A stretch of 64,000 nucleotides of DNA from Cordilura impudica. Its lineage: Eukaryota > Arthropoda > Insecta > Diptera > Scathophagidae. The DNA is taken from contig OY821519.1 of NCBI GenBank assembly GCA_963682025.1, positions 195,642,920-195,706,919 of the forward strand, read 5' to 3'. The position numbers were made by a program, and so were the translations under genes. A model generated the notes under the pieces. It was not told the origin of the DNA. It did no database searches and saw only the letters and a list, made by a program, of their open reading frames with translations. This document shows positions 1-10,796 of this stretch, piece by piece (the first letter of the stretch is position 1; every line of letters starts with the position of its first letter).

Positions 1-2665
1 TGTCCCCCTTCTATGGGACTGTCATGGTATCTTTCTATAATATCTTGAATAGCTTTTGCATTTTTATTATCAATTTGGGTCACCTTATTTAGTAGCGCTA
101 CTTTTATTTCCTTCAATTTATTATTGCCCATATCTTTAAATTCATTAATCGAGACAAATTCGAAAATTTTCTCACTAGGTGCCACTTGTAATTTATCAAT
201 GTTGTGTTTACAGGCCACTTCTTCGAGCCTTGGGAAAAATTGTCCTAAGTCAAATTTCCCATTAATAAACAAATCATTGATTTGTATGTATGTTATTATA
301 GATTTTCCTCGTTTGATATAACATCTTGCGGGGTTAATCTTTAATTTATAGTATTTTCTGACGTCAGTGTTATTTATTGGTACATATATACTGGGCTTTT
401 TATATTCATTTTTTTCATGCTGCTTATTCAAATTATTATCTACTGTCCTACTTGTTTTTCTGTTTGTCATTGATCTTGTTGTGACTTTATGTATTTTATT
501 TCTATTTATTTCCTTCAAGTCATTTATAGTTATACGCGATAAAGCGTCGGCAATATAGTTGTCTTTACCCCTAAGATATTCAACAGTGAAATCGTATTCT
601 TCTAGGTCAAGTCTCATTCTGGTCAGTTTGGAGCTTGGATTTTTCATTGAAAATAGGTAAGATAGTGGTCTGTGATCAGTTCTAACGAGAAACTGTTTTC
701 CATATATGTATGGTCTAAAGTGCGCAATAGCCCAATGTATCGCCGTTAACTCTTGTTCAATGGTAGACTTATTAGCTTCACCTTTTGTGAAACTTTTAGA
801 GGCGTATGCCACTGGAAGATGTTTTCCGTTGTATTCCTGGGTGAGTACTGCACCGCAAGCGGTTTTGCTTGCGTCTGTGGTAATACAGAATTGTTTTTCG
901 AAGTTGGGGTATTGCAGTAGTGTTGGTTTCATTAAGGATGTTTTCAGATGATTGAAAGCATTATTGCATTCCTCTGTCCACTCGAATGGGACTCCTTTTT
1001 TAGACAATCTTGTGAGATGCCTTGAATATTCTGAAAAATTTTTGATAAATCTTCTATAATAATTGCAGAAAGCTACAAATCGCTTCGCACTATCTGCATC
1101 TGTGGGTGTTGGATAATCCCTTATTGCTGAATATTTACTATCATCCGGGAGTATGCCCTTATCGGTGCATCTATGGCCCAAGTATGTTACTTCGTTCATA
1201 AAAAATGAGCATTTTCCGGGATGCAATTTGAGGTTATGTTTACGACACAATTCGAAAACGTTCGTTAAGTTAGTTAGCATATGTTTTTCTGAACAACCCA
1301 ATACAACTAAGTGATCCATGTATAAAAAGGCTTGTTCGGATTTTAAACCACTAAAAGCAATGGTCATCATTCTTTGAAATGAGTTTGGGGCTATTTTTAG
1401 ACCGTACGGTAGTCTAGTAAATCTATATGAACCGATATTGGTTGAAAAAGATGTTAGATCTCTAGAATCGTTCTCTAATTTAATTTGATGGAATCCGGAC
1501 ATTAAATCCAGACAAGAAAAATATTTCGCCCTGCCAAGTTGATCTAAAATATCGTCTATTCTTGGCAGTGGGAACTTATCTGCCACTAATTTCTTATTAA
1601 TTTGTCTATAGTCTATTACAAGTCTCCATCTTTTGTCGTTGTTATTCGGAAGTGATTTTTTCGGAACCAACAGAATTGGACTATTATATTCGGAACATGA
1701 AGGTTCAACTATTTCGTCTTCTATGAGTTTCTTGACCTGTTTTTCGACTTCTTCTTTATGTGTATGTGGTATACGGTAGTTCTTAATGTATACCGGTTGT
1801 GTATCCTTAACCCTTAACTTTTGTTCATAAAAATTGTTGGTAGTTATTGTTTCAGATTCCAAACCGAAAATGTCACTGTATTCAGAACAAAGATTAGTCA
1901 ATGTAGAACTAAAACGTTCCGGGAATTTTCCCTTTAAAATTTCCATCACTTCATTTTTTCTTTGCGCATTGTCCAATTTATTTGAGAATATTTCATAATC
2001 ATTCATATCCTCAGTCTGTATCTGGCCTTGTTTCAGTGTAATCGTTCTGTTAGTAGTGTTAAGTATACGAATTAATGCTCTGTTTGTCTTCACCAAAGTG
2101 CTAGCTATAAACACTCCTGGGTGTGGTTCTTGATTCGGAATCAACACTTCAGTACAAGAGGTCAAAAGTTTTACTTGACGTATTACTTCTGATCTTGCTG
2201 GTAAAGCTAAGTCGTCATTGCATGTGTTCGTAATGGGTATTTCTATGTGTTGTGTAAAATTGTGTGGTCGTAGTGTAAGGCAATCATGATCTTCATTAAA
2301 TTTTAGTATACAATTATATTTTTTAATGAAATCCATGCCTATTATTCCGTCGCATGGTATTGGGAAGTCATTATTAACCACGTGGTATGTATGTGGTATC
2401 AAAAAATTTTTGAATTTAATGTCAAAAAATGTAGTACCTTTCGATATGATTTTACCTTGTCCTATGCCACTTAATGTTGTTATTTTGTTTCTATTTATTT
2501 GGTTGTGTGAAAAATGGTAATTTTTTATAATTGATATGTCGGCGCCTGTATCCACCAACAATGTTATGGAATGTTATTATCGTCTATATGAACTTGAACA
2601 AAAACGCTTAAGTTAAGGTCAATGTTATACACTTTTCTGTTTACGATCTTAGGGGGCTGTTCGAG
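1..2665 (-). pseudogene. pol: Pol: protease, reverse transcriptase, RNase H (broken)
   Basis: Pol starts in the -1 frame relative to gag. The protease core LLVDTGAD is at about 2530-2560, but a 1-nt loss near 2566-2573 moves it to another frame and puts stop codons in front of it. From there the frame appears open to the window edge (about 850 codons). RT shows LPRIDDILDQL, the stretch before SGFHQIKLE, and the active-site box at 1308-1320. That box reads YMDH where YMDD is expected. RNase H shows TTDASKTACGAVL and TDHRPLSYLF (about 640-900), then ADALSR near 540. The integrase would lie beyond position 1. Confidence 0.85.
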
Positions 2666-3450
2666 TTTTCCGAACTAATTTCATCTACATATGTCGCTCT
2701 TATATTGCCTCTATGGTGGCCATTGTTATGACCGTTGAATCGTCCACGTCCAGGCCTATTGTTTGTATTTCTATAGTTATAATTGTTGTTATTGTTGTTA
2801 TTGGTGCCTCTGTTATTCCAAGTATTATTGAATCTACCGTGAAATTGTCTTCTTTGTCCGCGATAGGTATTATTGAACGTTCTTTGTCTAAAATGCAGAA
2901 CCGTATTCTGCTGACCGGTGGCCTCAGTACAGCTGCCAATAAACTTGCCCACTGCTTCGTTCATATTATTGAACTGGCCTGCCTCCATGATAAGTTTTAC
3001 CTTATCTATGGTACAATTCTTGGTCATAGCTCTAATGGCTGTTTGTGTAGCGTATTTTGTCGCCAATGTGCTTGATAACCCATCTGTTATATATGAGTTT
3101 TCTAATGACTTTGTAAGACTTTCTATTTCATTGCAATAGGCGTTTGCCGATTTGCCATTTTGTCTTACATTCATTATCTTAGCGGACAAAACTTCGATGG
3201 ACTCTCCTTTCACGCTATTTTTCAGTTTGGTTATTATCTCAGCAATTGTAGACTCATTCTCAATTAAGTTTCTAGTGTTACCCTTCAATCTTGTCTTGAT
3301 TAGAGACACCGCAATGGTCTCATGTGTGTCCTTTATTGATTCTAATAGTTGGAGTGAATCCAAAAACGACCTCAAATTTTCCGATTTGCCGTCAAACTCG
3401 GGTATCAGCTTCGAAGCTGTATTCAGAAATTCTACTACTGTCTGTGGCAT
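2641..3450 (-). CDS. gag: Gag polyprotein
   Basis: The 269-residue protein starts MPQTVVEFLNTASKL. The capsid-like part (about residues 1-180) has the charged helical pattern of mdg1/412 gag proteins. The C-terminal 80 residues are rich in asparagine, glycine, arginine and histidine with RG motifs, and take the place of a CCHC zinc knuckle as the RNA-binding nucleocapsid region. The frame is intact. Pol begins in the -1 frame before the gag stop, so Gag-Pol would be made by -1 frameshifting; a candidate slippery stretch is GGAAAAC about 25 nt before the stop. Confidence 0.85.
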   Translation of the reverse strand: MPQTVVEFLNTASKLIPEFDGKSENLRSFLDSLQLLESIKDTHETIAVSLIKTRLKGNTRNLIENESTIAEIITKLKNSVKGESIEVLSAKIMNVRQNGKSANAYCNEIESLTKSLENSYITDGLSSTLATKYATQTAIRAMTKNCTIDKVKLIMEAGQFNNMNEAVGKFIGSCTEATGQQNTVLHFRQRTFNNTYRGQRRQFHGRFNNTWNNRGTNNNNNNNYNYRNTNNRPGRGRFNGHNNGHHRGNIRATYVDEISSENSNSPLRS

Positions 3451-3478
3451 TTTAAAATGTTTACTTGAATCGATTGAA

Positions 3479-3832
3479 TCAGAATCTGATAAATCTTCCC
3501 CAACAGATTCCAGTTTGGAGGTCGAATTTAATTGGTTCTTCTAAGGTATGAGGGACTTTTTGTTGGATACAATATTTATCCAATATTTTTACTAACTGAT
3601 CCCTTAAGTTCCAATATAATTCCAAACCTTGCTCTCTATGTTCTTTTGTAAATTTATGAAGGTGTTTATTTATTATTTCTCTTATATTTTCTAAGGAAAT
3701 AACCAATATATTCAAATGCTTCCTTATTGTCTCTGTCTTTATGAAAACATGTTTATTAATACATTTGTATGATTTTCTAAAATTGTCCCTTTCGCTTGAC
3801 AATATTTTCTCTATCAATTCCCATTGATCCAT
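3479..3832 (-). CDS. Leader ORF c: 117-aa helical protein before gag
   Basis: The product starts MDQWELIEKI and is predicted mostly helical, rich in leucine, lysine, isoleucine and glutamate. It ends 28 nt before the gag ATG in a different frame. The gag frame is open upstream of its ATG to about 3545, with an acidic, serine-rich stretch, so ORF c and gag may have been one protein split by an indel, or may be linked by a frameshift. No domain was recognised. Confidence 0.5.
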   Translation of the reverse strand: MDQWELIEKILSSERDNFRKSYKCINKHVFIKTETIRKHLNILVISLENIREIINKHLHKFTKEHREQGLELYWNLRDQLVKILDKYCIQQKVPHTLEEPIKFDLQTGICWGRFIRF

Positions 3833-3836
3833 ATGT

Positions 3837-4058
3837 TTAAATTTTATCTAGGCCATTAGCCCTACTCAAATATTTTTTTTTTTTTAATCTTTTGTTGTGC
3901 ATTGAATAGATATGTATAGCTAGGTTTAAGCACATAAGTATTGCCATTATTATCAAACATATTTCTATTAATAACATGTCTTGTCCGTCATGTTTTACTA
4001 TGATTTCGTTAATTACATTTGCCTTAGGATTGACTATCTTGGACTCTTCATTGCCCAT
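3837..4058 (-). CDS. Leader ORF b: 73-aa single-span membrane protein
   Basis: The 73-residue product starts MGNEESK, with a glycine at position 2 in a myristoylation-like context. It has one strongly hydrophobic stretch at about residues 28-50, followed by a basic run (KRLKKKKY). This predicts a small single-pass membrane protein with a cytoplasmic basic tail. It lies 4 nt before ORF c, and the tight packing suggests both are read from the genomic RNA leader. I do not recognise a function; assignment as a conserved leader ORF of this element group is an inference. Confidence 0.55.
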   Translation of the reverse strand: MGNEESKIVNPKANVINEIIVKHDGQDMLLIEICLIIMAILMCLNLAIHIYSMHNKRLKKKKYLSRANGLDKI

Positions 4059-4419
4059 TTCAAATAATGTAGAATTTTAAAATATAAAATTAATTATAAT
4101 TAGAAGTTATTAACGTAAATTTTTAGGTATTATTTATTATAAAAAATGATTTTTTTTTTTTTTTTTTTTGAACTTAAACTTATTTATATAAAAAAATGTT
4201 TTTTTTTTTCTTTTTTTTTTCTCTTTTTCTTTTTTAAAATTTAAAAAAAAATTTAATTATTTCCTATTATTAACAATTTCTTTTCTTTTCCTTTGAAACT
4301 TTATTTAATATAAAAATATTGTCCATTTAAAAAAAAAATTTTTGTTTCGTCACAAGGCGGTTAACGCCGTTTGACTCTATGAGTGCGACTTAAACGCACT
4401 TCTTCTTTAATAAAGTTAT

Positions 4420-4696
4420 TTACTTTTCCTTTTGTTTATTACCATATTGTTCGATGAGGAATTCTAATTTATCTATCCTCTTACAAATCTCTGTTGAACG
4501 TTGCCAAGATGGTGGTGGTTTGGTGCTGGTCTCTCTTATCAGCACTGCACGTTCTCTTCTTAATTTGTTTATAAGTATATCCGCCTCTCCGTTTTGGTTT
4601 ATTCATTCGTGGTATTTTTATTTCCTCTTCAGGCTTCTTCTTGTACTGCCTTTGCCTATACTCCTCAATGGTTAGTGGTTGAGGTCCTGCTGACAT
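4420..4696 (-). pseudogene. Leader ORF a, frameshifted
   Basis: A small ORF in the leader begins with ATG at 4696 (MSAGPQPLTIEEYRQR) and is rich in lysine, arginine and glutamate. The annotated frame stops at 4481. A neighbouring frame from about 4585 to a stop at 4420 gives a basic, helical-looking sequence that fits better as its C-terminus, so a 1-nt indel near 4585 is likely. Small leader ORFs are known in 412-group elements; their function is not established. No domain was recognised. Confidence 0.5.
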
Positions 4697-4879
4697 CCTT
4701 CAACGCTGCTGACGAACTTTTCTGGCTGTCTACGTCAGTACTATTGTAGTGCAATATCACGCGGTTTTTACGCGTTTTTCTTTTCTAGTCCTGTGGTATT
4801 TGCAAGCGGATTTTACGCTCTGCAGAACATAAGCGGATAATACGCTTTTCAGGCTTTATACGCGGCTTTATACGCGTAT

Positions 4880-4894
4880 CTGGCAGGATCGCCA
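4880..4894 (-). other. Primer-binding site for tRNA-Arg
   Basis: The plus strand reads CTGGCAGGATCGCCA, which is the 3' end of an insect tRNA-Arg with its CCA tail. On the minus strand this is a perfect 15-nt primer-binding site directly after the LTR. tRNA-Arg priming is known for the 412/mdg1 group. Confidence 0.85.
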
Positions 4895-5275
4895 TATAAA
4901 TAAAACACTTTTATTTATTTGAATAAATGGTTTTATTTATTAACTTTGCTGAGCTGAACAATTTAGCTCTTAGAATGGTCAAAGCAAAAGTGTGTCGATT
5001 GAACAAAATCGAACACTATTTATACTTAAAATAAACTTACAAAGTTGCTTAAATTAACGTGAAGAAATGTAGCATTGGACAGAACATCTTTGGTCAATTT
5101 TATATGTATATCTCAACAATCGTTGTACAACACCAAAAGGGTTGACTGTTACAGTAGGTACCGTAGCAGCTTAATTGCACACAGCACTACTTGAGTACTC
5201 TAAATCTAGAGCACTTGAATTATTGTATAAGCAGTGCTGATCGTGTTGGTAGCTTTAATTATTTTGTGTGTAACA
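4895..5275 (-). repeat. 5' LTR of the mdg1/412-type element
   Basis: The inner edge is fixed by the primer-binding site at 4880-4894. The outer edge is uncertain: TGT-type starts lie near 5275 and near 5155 on the minus strand, giving an LTR of about 380 or 260 bp. Inside are a TATA box (5017-5025) and AATAAA signals on the minus strand near 4932, in the order expected for U3-R-U5. The other LTR lies outside the window, so neither edge can be confirmed by pairing. Confidence 0.6.
5017..5025 (-). promoter_or_regulatory. TATA box in the LTR
   Basis: Minus-strand TATAAATAG lies about 120 bp before the inner LTR edge, at the position expected for the promoter of genomic RNA. The transcription start would fall roughly 25-30 bp further on; no other element was confirmed. 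Confidence 0.55.
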
Positions 5276-5319
5276 TGATCACTCTTTATATTTTATTACC
5301 CAAAAATGTTCTTGTTGGT

Positions 5320-5632
5320 AATGATGACTTATAGTTTATGCTACAATAGAATTTATTTTTGGACTACTGATAAATGGATTTCATAAACATATACAAACAC
5401 AATTTTACCGAGATATATATGATAATATAGATATTAGGGCAATTTAAGTCGATCTCATAGGGGTCATTTGTATGGGGATTACGTCTGCATATAAGCCGAT
5501 TTTCACCAATTACAATAGCGTTCATTCTATGGCCGATAGTAGTTTATATACTAAATTTCATTAAAATATATTCACATTTCCGACCTGTAGTTTGATTACA
5601 AAGTTTACATGGACACACAGACAGAATTTAAA
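5320..5632 (-). repeat. Repeat A fragment
   Basis: Decayed, truncated piece of the ~0.8 kb repeat A (see 26514-27300). It is recognisable from the 'ggactactgataaatg' stretch through the 'gacacacagacag' stretch, where it joins directly to the inverted repeat of the next element. Confidence 0.7.
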
Positions 5633-6230
5633 GTGTGTTTATACGGAGAAAATATGACTTTTTTTTTTCAGATTTTACGAAAATTTCGTTCTATAGTTTA
5701 TTTTTTCGACATGCTGTTATATAATTCGGGAACAGTATTAAATTATACTTTCAAAAAGCTACTCGTAAAAAACTTCGAAGTCGAATAAAACCTCGCAAAG
5801 AAATAGCAAATGCCCCAGACCACTTTTGCGTCAAAAAAAAAACTAGGTCATGAAATTTGATAGAATTTTTTTCGCCTTTGAGAAATTGATTACTTATAAG
5901 TTATCAGATATGAAGTATTGTTTTGATCATCATGTTGTTAACCTATTGAGCATTGAGACCGAAAATGGGAAATTTTTTTTCACAAAATTTTGAAAACTCC
6001 TTTTCCAAGTTTTAAAAAATTTTCTTCAGAATTTTTTTGACAAGGATTTTATTTTTGCGCATTTCGAGAAAAATGGGATTTTTGTATCAAAAATTGATCA
6101 CTTTTCTTCTTTCAAATGTTATATTTCATCTTAATAGCCTAGGGTTTCGGAAAAAAAATAATATGACCCCATTAGCTCTTTTGAAATTGGGGTCACATAT
6201 GACACCCAGCTATTAAAAGACAATTTATTC
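5631..6230 (+). repeat. Left inverted-repeat arm of element 1
   Basis: Pairs with the reverse complement of 10797-11525 over nearly its whole length. Landmarks shared by both arms are AAGTGTGTTTATA, the 'ttcgttctatagttta' stretch, 'gagaccgaaaatggg' and the 'ggggtcacatatgac' stretch at the inner edge. Confidence 0.8.
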
Positions 6231-6231
6231 A

Positions 6232-7028
6232 AAAATCAACGACCAAGAATGTGATGAGGTAAAACAATTTTGCCGTTACCAATTAAACTACAATCATAGT
6301 CGCGAGGACTATAAAGAGTTTTTACAACTGGTATTACATTTCCTTGGTGGCGAAGGAGAACAACTTCGAGCACCTGGCCGAACCAGATGGTTGTCTAAAC
6401 CGATTTACTCGTTAAAAATTTATCTATTCCATCAACAGTTTAATCTTACAAATTCAGAGTCGAGAGGCATAAGAAATGTTTGTATTTTTATCATTCGCCT
6501 TTATATAAAGGCTTGGTTTGAATGCGAAAATGAAGCAAGAGCCCCGTTACGTGATTTAAATTTTATAAAAGCATCTCATGCTTATGCCGAAATAGATTCA
6601 TCAGTTTCTCAAGAGTTGTTAAATAAAATGCAACAGCATTTGTGGTATTTGGACGAAGAAATGGTAGCATTTTTTGACTCAAAAGTTCCACTAGAAGTGG
6701 AAGAAAAAATGGTTGGTCGTCTAGATGCAGTAGAACCAGTTGTAAAACTTATCGAAAATAGAAAATTCATTCACACATAAACATTAATAAATAATCATTT
6801 ATGCGATTTTGTGTCCCAGAAAACTAAACATTTTTTCAGCTGTTTTAGTATTTCTGCAGAATTTTTATTATATCCTCCATCGACATGGGAATCTAACGAA
6901 GATTTTAAAAAGAGTTACAGTTTCTGCAAGGATTATTTGTCGTAAACGATACTGCCGAAAGAGGCGCTAAATTCATAAAAGATTTCAATAACGTGTTGAC
7001 AACTAATGAAGAAGTAAAGCAGTTTTAA
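6232..7028 (+). pseudogene. Transposase-like coding remnant of element 1
   Basis: An open frame from about 6232 to 6780 encodes motifs of a multi-copy protein family I recall from insect and cnidarian genomes: REDYKEFLQLVLHFLGGEGE, RWLSKPIYSLKIYLF, FIIRLYIKAWFE, HLWYLDEEMVAFFD. After a short disrupted stretch, 6880-7028 continues with VVNDTAERGAKFIKDF, the known C-terminal landmark. The absence of long frames and the missing N-terminal half make it non-functional. Related pieces occur at 8938-9780 and 18268-18546. I do not assign a transposon superfamily. Confidence 0.65.
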
Positions 7029-7139
7029 CTCCAGATAATAATCTCACACAAAAAACAACATCCTTCCTGTACAAAGTTTAATTTAACAATGTTGAGTTAT
7101 AGCTCAAAAATTATTATTTTATTTCGAAGCATATATATA

Positions 7140-8355
7140 ACGTTTTTTTTTTTTTTTCAACTAGTGCTTATTTCGTGAATGGTAACACTTAGCTCATGTT
7201 TGATTTGACAGATAATTAGTTTTATCCTTCCGCTGAACGAATATGGTTGTGTATACGCTTGAACAACGCTGGGAAATATTGCGATATTACTTTGAAAATC
7301 ATGGTAATGTTGCAGAATGTGTGCGAAAATTGCGTACGGATTTTGGAAGAAGAGAAGCACCATCAGCTCCGTATGTTCGTTATCTTGTGAAAAAAAAAGT
7401 GAAAGAAACTGCCATCCTCATCGATAAACCAAAGCGTGAAAAGCCAAAAACAGTGCGTACACAAGAGAATATTGCTGCTGTGGCAGAAAGTGTGCGTGAA
7501 GCGCCATCAACATCAATTCACCGTCGTTCTCAAGAATTGAACATTTCGGAGTCATCATTGAGACTAATTTTGCATAATGACCTTGGTATGACGCCATACA
7601 AAGTCCAGTTGGTTCAGGAGTTGAAGCCAACTGACCATCCAATGCGTTTTCGCTTCGCTAAGTGGGCCTGCGATCGACGAAGCTCATTTGATCTTGGCGG
7701 GTATGTAAACAAGCAAAATTGTCACATTTGGGGCACAGAAAACCCGCACGCATACATTGAAAAGCCGATACACCCAAAACGAGTCACTGTTTGGTGCGGA
7801 TTTGGGTCCAGAGGCATAATTGGGCCATTTTTCTTCGAAAATGAGCAAGGAGTGGCCGTTACAGTCAATGGCGATCGTTACCGGGCCATGTAGAACGAAT
7901 TTTTGTTCACAAAAAATTGTGGCGCTACGTGCCACACAGCCGAAGCTACACTCGATGTTTTGCGCCCTGTTTTTGAGGATCGCATTATCAGCCGCAGAGC
8001 TGATGTCGTTGGGCCACCTCGGAGCTGCGATTTGACACCGTTGGATTATTATTTGTGGATTGCCCTCAAAGGCAAGTGTTACGCCAACAAGCCAGAGACA
8101 ATTGACGCTTTAAAGGACAATATTCGTGAAGCCATTGGTGAAACACAGCTGCACACAATCGATAATATGCTTAAAAATTGGACCGATCGTGTAGGCTACT
8201 GCATGGCCAGCCGAGGCAGCCATTTTAATGAAATTATTTTCCATTATTAACCGGAAGGATTGTACTTTCAAATAAAAAAAGAAATTTGATATAATATTCA
8301 GTAGTTTTTTTATAGCTTTTTCAAAAAAAAAAAAAGTTATTTGGCGGACCCTTTA
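7140..8355 (+). mobile_element. Mariner-like element, dead copy
   Basis: An IS630-Tc1-mariner type element inserted in element 1. It is bounded by 'ataacgtttttttttttttt' on the left and 'aaaaaaaagttatttggcgg' on the right, which look like degraded terminal inverted repeats, with TA-rich flanks. It contains one broken transposase gene. Confidence 0.7.
7243..8250 (+). pseudogene. Mariner-family transposase, catalytic core deleted
   Basis: The N-terminal helix-turn-helix part is intact (TLEQRWEILRYYFENHG through PSTSIHRRSQELNISESSLR). The first catalytic aspartate region is lost: after KWACDR a deletion plus a 1-nt loss makes the DEAH-type motif read out of frame as RRSS. An in-frame TAG follows RYRAM near 7891. 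A second deletion removes the WFQQD motif holding the second aspartate (frame goes from FTKN to CGATCHTAEA). The third acidic residue is kept in PPRSCDLTPLDYYLW. The gene cannot encode an active enzyme. Confidence 0.85.
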
Positions 8356-8384
8356 TAATTATATATATATATATTAGAGTTCGT

Positions 8385-10395
8385 TTGGCGACCAGGTCAC
8401 TTGATTTGTTTTTCGGGTATCAACATTTTTTTAAGGTTTTTGGGTAAATAAAAATAATGGCTGTCTTTTTTTTTAAATTTTTACTCCTTGGGGTGGTTCA
8501 ACCTACCTAAAAACGCGGATTTTGAGCTCATTTTCCGCAGTGCAAAAACGGTTAAATATATTGCAAATCTGATTTCACCAGTCGATTCTGCAGCAAAAAT
8601 TAATACAATGTATGTTTTTTGAACCCCTAAAAAAGTTCCAAAAACCCACAACAGAGGGCGCAAATCTCATAAAAAAAAATAAAAAAAAAATTTGATTTTT
8701 TAAACATGCACGATGAAAAGGCATTTTAAGCTTAGTGAAACGGTACCAACATTTTATTTTTTATCAGAACCCGTAAAAAAGTTATATGGCTTTAAACATT
8801 TTTTGTTAAGGCTAAGTAACTTGTTAGAAAAAAGTTAAAACTGTTGAAAAAAATTTTGCAAAGAGTTTCCTGTCATTTAAAATTTTTAAAAAATTAAATC
8901 TTAAACATTTGTTTGCAATTGATAATACTTTATCAATATGTCGGATCTGTTACATTTAGCAAATAAAAATCACCGAAGGGCGGATCACAGAGAAGTGGCC
9001 GAACTTGCACTTGTTCATTTAAATGCGAATCCTGGCTATAATTTAAAAGCCTGCGGAGCAGATCACCACGCCCGATGGCTCTCAAAAGTAATATATATTT
9101 TCAAAATAATGTTGTAAAAAAATCATTTTTACATTTCGGAAACGTTGGTGGAGCAATTTGAAGCTATGCTTCTCTATTTTATAACCGTATACCTAAAGTA
9201 TTGGCTCACAATTTATGTTACAAAAAATGACCTAGACTTTTTGTCCGAACTTGAGAAATTTTCGCAGATGGAAGGAAAATATTGTTCTTTAATTGCAAAC
9301 AGTGCTAAAGTCACTCAGCTACGGCATTTGGAATACCTAAGCGAAGATAACGCAGTATTTTCAATTTTTGACGAACGAATTTCATTAGAGGAAAAGGAAA
9401 AACTACGAAAAAATTGTTACCAAGTAAAATCAAAGATCAAACTCAAAAGTTGTTAGAAATTGATCCAAATTGTTATTTACACGATTTCAAAGACTATGAT
9501 GCCGTTACATATTGTACACCGGATGAAGAAGCTGAAGATTTTGTTAACTTGATCCATTCAACCGATCAAATACTTTATGAAAAAGATTCCGTTGATGTCG
9601 ATGAAAATGAAAATGTATTAAACAAAACTATCGACGTAACTAGCAAATTACCAAATTATGATTCTTTTTGTTCTAAATCGCCTTTTGATTACGTCACTCT
9701 TCAGAGCATAAAAAGTTTAGCTAATTTTGGTATAAATATAAATAAATATTTCTTTTATAAATGCAATCAAAATCGCCAATAACATTAAATCTACAAGCAT
9801 TTATACGGAACAACTAGTTGGCCGAATTTCAAGACTAAACGATTCGTGTTTGCTGAAAAATAAAGATGGTTTAAATCGTTTAGCTATAGCCGAAGTAGAT
9901 AACACTGAAATTGTTTAAAATTACTTTAAATGAATCATTTGAAACAATAAAAAAATTTGTAAACTTTTTTGCCAATTATTTTTTTTTTTTGTTATAAAAT
10001 AATTTTGAAGTCTCATAACTTTTTAACGGGTTGTGATAAAAATAAAATGTTGGTACCGTTTCGCTAAGCTTAAAATGCCTTTTCATCGTGCATGTTTAAA
10101 AAACTTAATTTTTTTTTTAATGAGATTTGCCCCTCTGTTGTGGGTTTTTGGAACTTTTTTAAGGGTTCAAAAAACATAAATTGTATTAATTTTTGCTGCA
10201 GAATCGACTGGTGAAATCAGATTTGCAATATATTTAACCGTTTTTGCTCTGCAGAAAAACGAGCTCAAAATCCGCGTTTTTAGGTGGGTTGAACCACCCC
10301 AAAGAGAGAAAATTTTCAAAATTTTTTTTTTACCCAAAAACCTTAAAAAAAATGTTGATATCCGCAAATCAAATTTTTAAAATTTACTCTAATAT
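8385..10395. mobile_element. Long-TIR DNA transposon, element 2 (nested)
   Basis: About 8385-8800 is repeated inverted at about 9985-10395. Both ends begin ATTAGAGT and are flanked by TATA-rich DNA. Shared landmarks are 'ccgcgttttta', 'gattctgcagcaaaaatt', 'catgcacgatgaaaaggc' and 'cggtaccaacattttat'. It sits inside element 1, so it inserted later. Its coding remnants belong to the same protein family as element 1. Confidence 0.8.
8938..9780 (+). pseudogene. Transposase-like coding remnant of element 2
   Basis: The remnant opens with ATG at 8938 (MSDLLHLANKNHRRADHREV) and reaches ARWLSKVIYIFKI, the same landmark seen in element 1. It then breaks, continues at 9145-9456 with VYLKYWLT and FDERISLEEKEKL, and overlaps a shifted frame at 9414-9782 rich in aspartate and glutamate. 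At least two frameshifts separate the parts. The match to element 1 is by motif order (RWLSK, then a leucine-rich stretch, then FDERISLEEK). Confidence 0.6.
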
Positions 10396-10796
10396 ATACA
10401 TATGTTTTTTAAAAATAAAATACTTTTATAATAAAATATGTTAAAAGTTGTTTAAATTTATATTCGAGAGCAATAATCAGACACTTGCACCAGAGATATA
10501 TCACAATGGATTATTTTGATCCCAGGAGCAATGAACGGTTTAATAAATAAAAATTAACCGAATTATTTTTCCTCAATTCTATATAGTGGTTTCATCGAGT
10601 TTAATAGAAAAACTCGTTTTCGGTAATTTTTATTTAAAAATATCTTAAAATCCAAAGCTGGCCTTGGCAAATAATGATTTAACGTTCTCGGATTTATCCC
10701 GAGTTTTAGGAACGAAAGTTCGACACATTTGGTTATTATATTTTAAGCATCGCATCCAAAAATTCAACAGCACTTACAAAATATTTAAATTTTTTG

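Larger units (their letters stand above)
1..5275 (-). mobile_element. mdg1/412-type LTR retrotransposon (5' part)
   Basis: A Ty3/Gypsy LTR retrotransposon read right to left. In order on the minus strand it has a 5' LTR, a primer-binding site matching a tRNA-Arg 3' end, an untranslated leader with three small ORFs, gag, and pol (protease, reverse transcriptase, RNase H). Pol leaves the window just before the expected integrase zinc finger, so the 3' LTR is not visible. Assignment to the mdg1/412 group rests on the gag sequence, the tRNA-Arg primer and the presence of small leader ORFs; this is recognition, not a search. Breaks are present (protease frameshift, altered RT active site, frameshifted first leader ORF), so this copy is unlikely to be autonomous. 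Confidence 0.85.

Noticed and set aside
2713..3544. Plus-strand open frames across gag
   Set aside because: They are antisense shadows of the gag frame; composition follows the complement of N/R/G-rich coding.
4880..4894. tRNA-Arg 3' end
   Set aside because: Only the last 12 nt plus CCA match and no tRNA body precedes it. The position next to the LTR identifies it as a primer-binding site.
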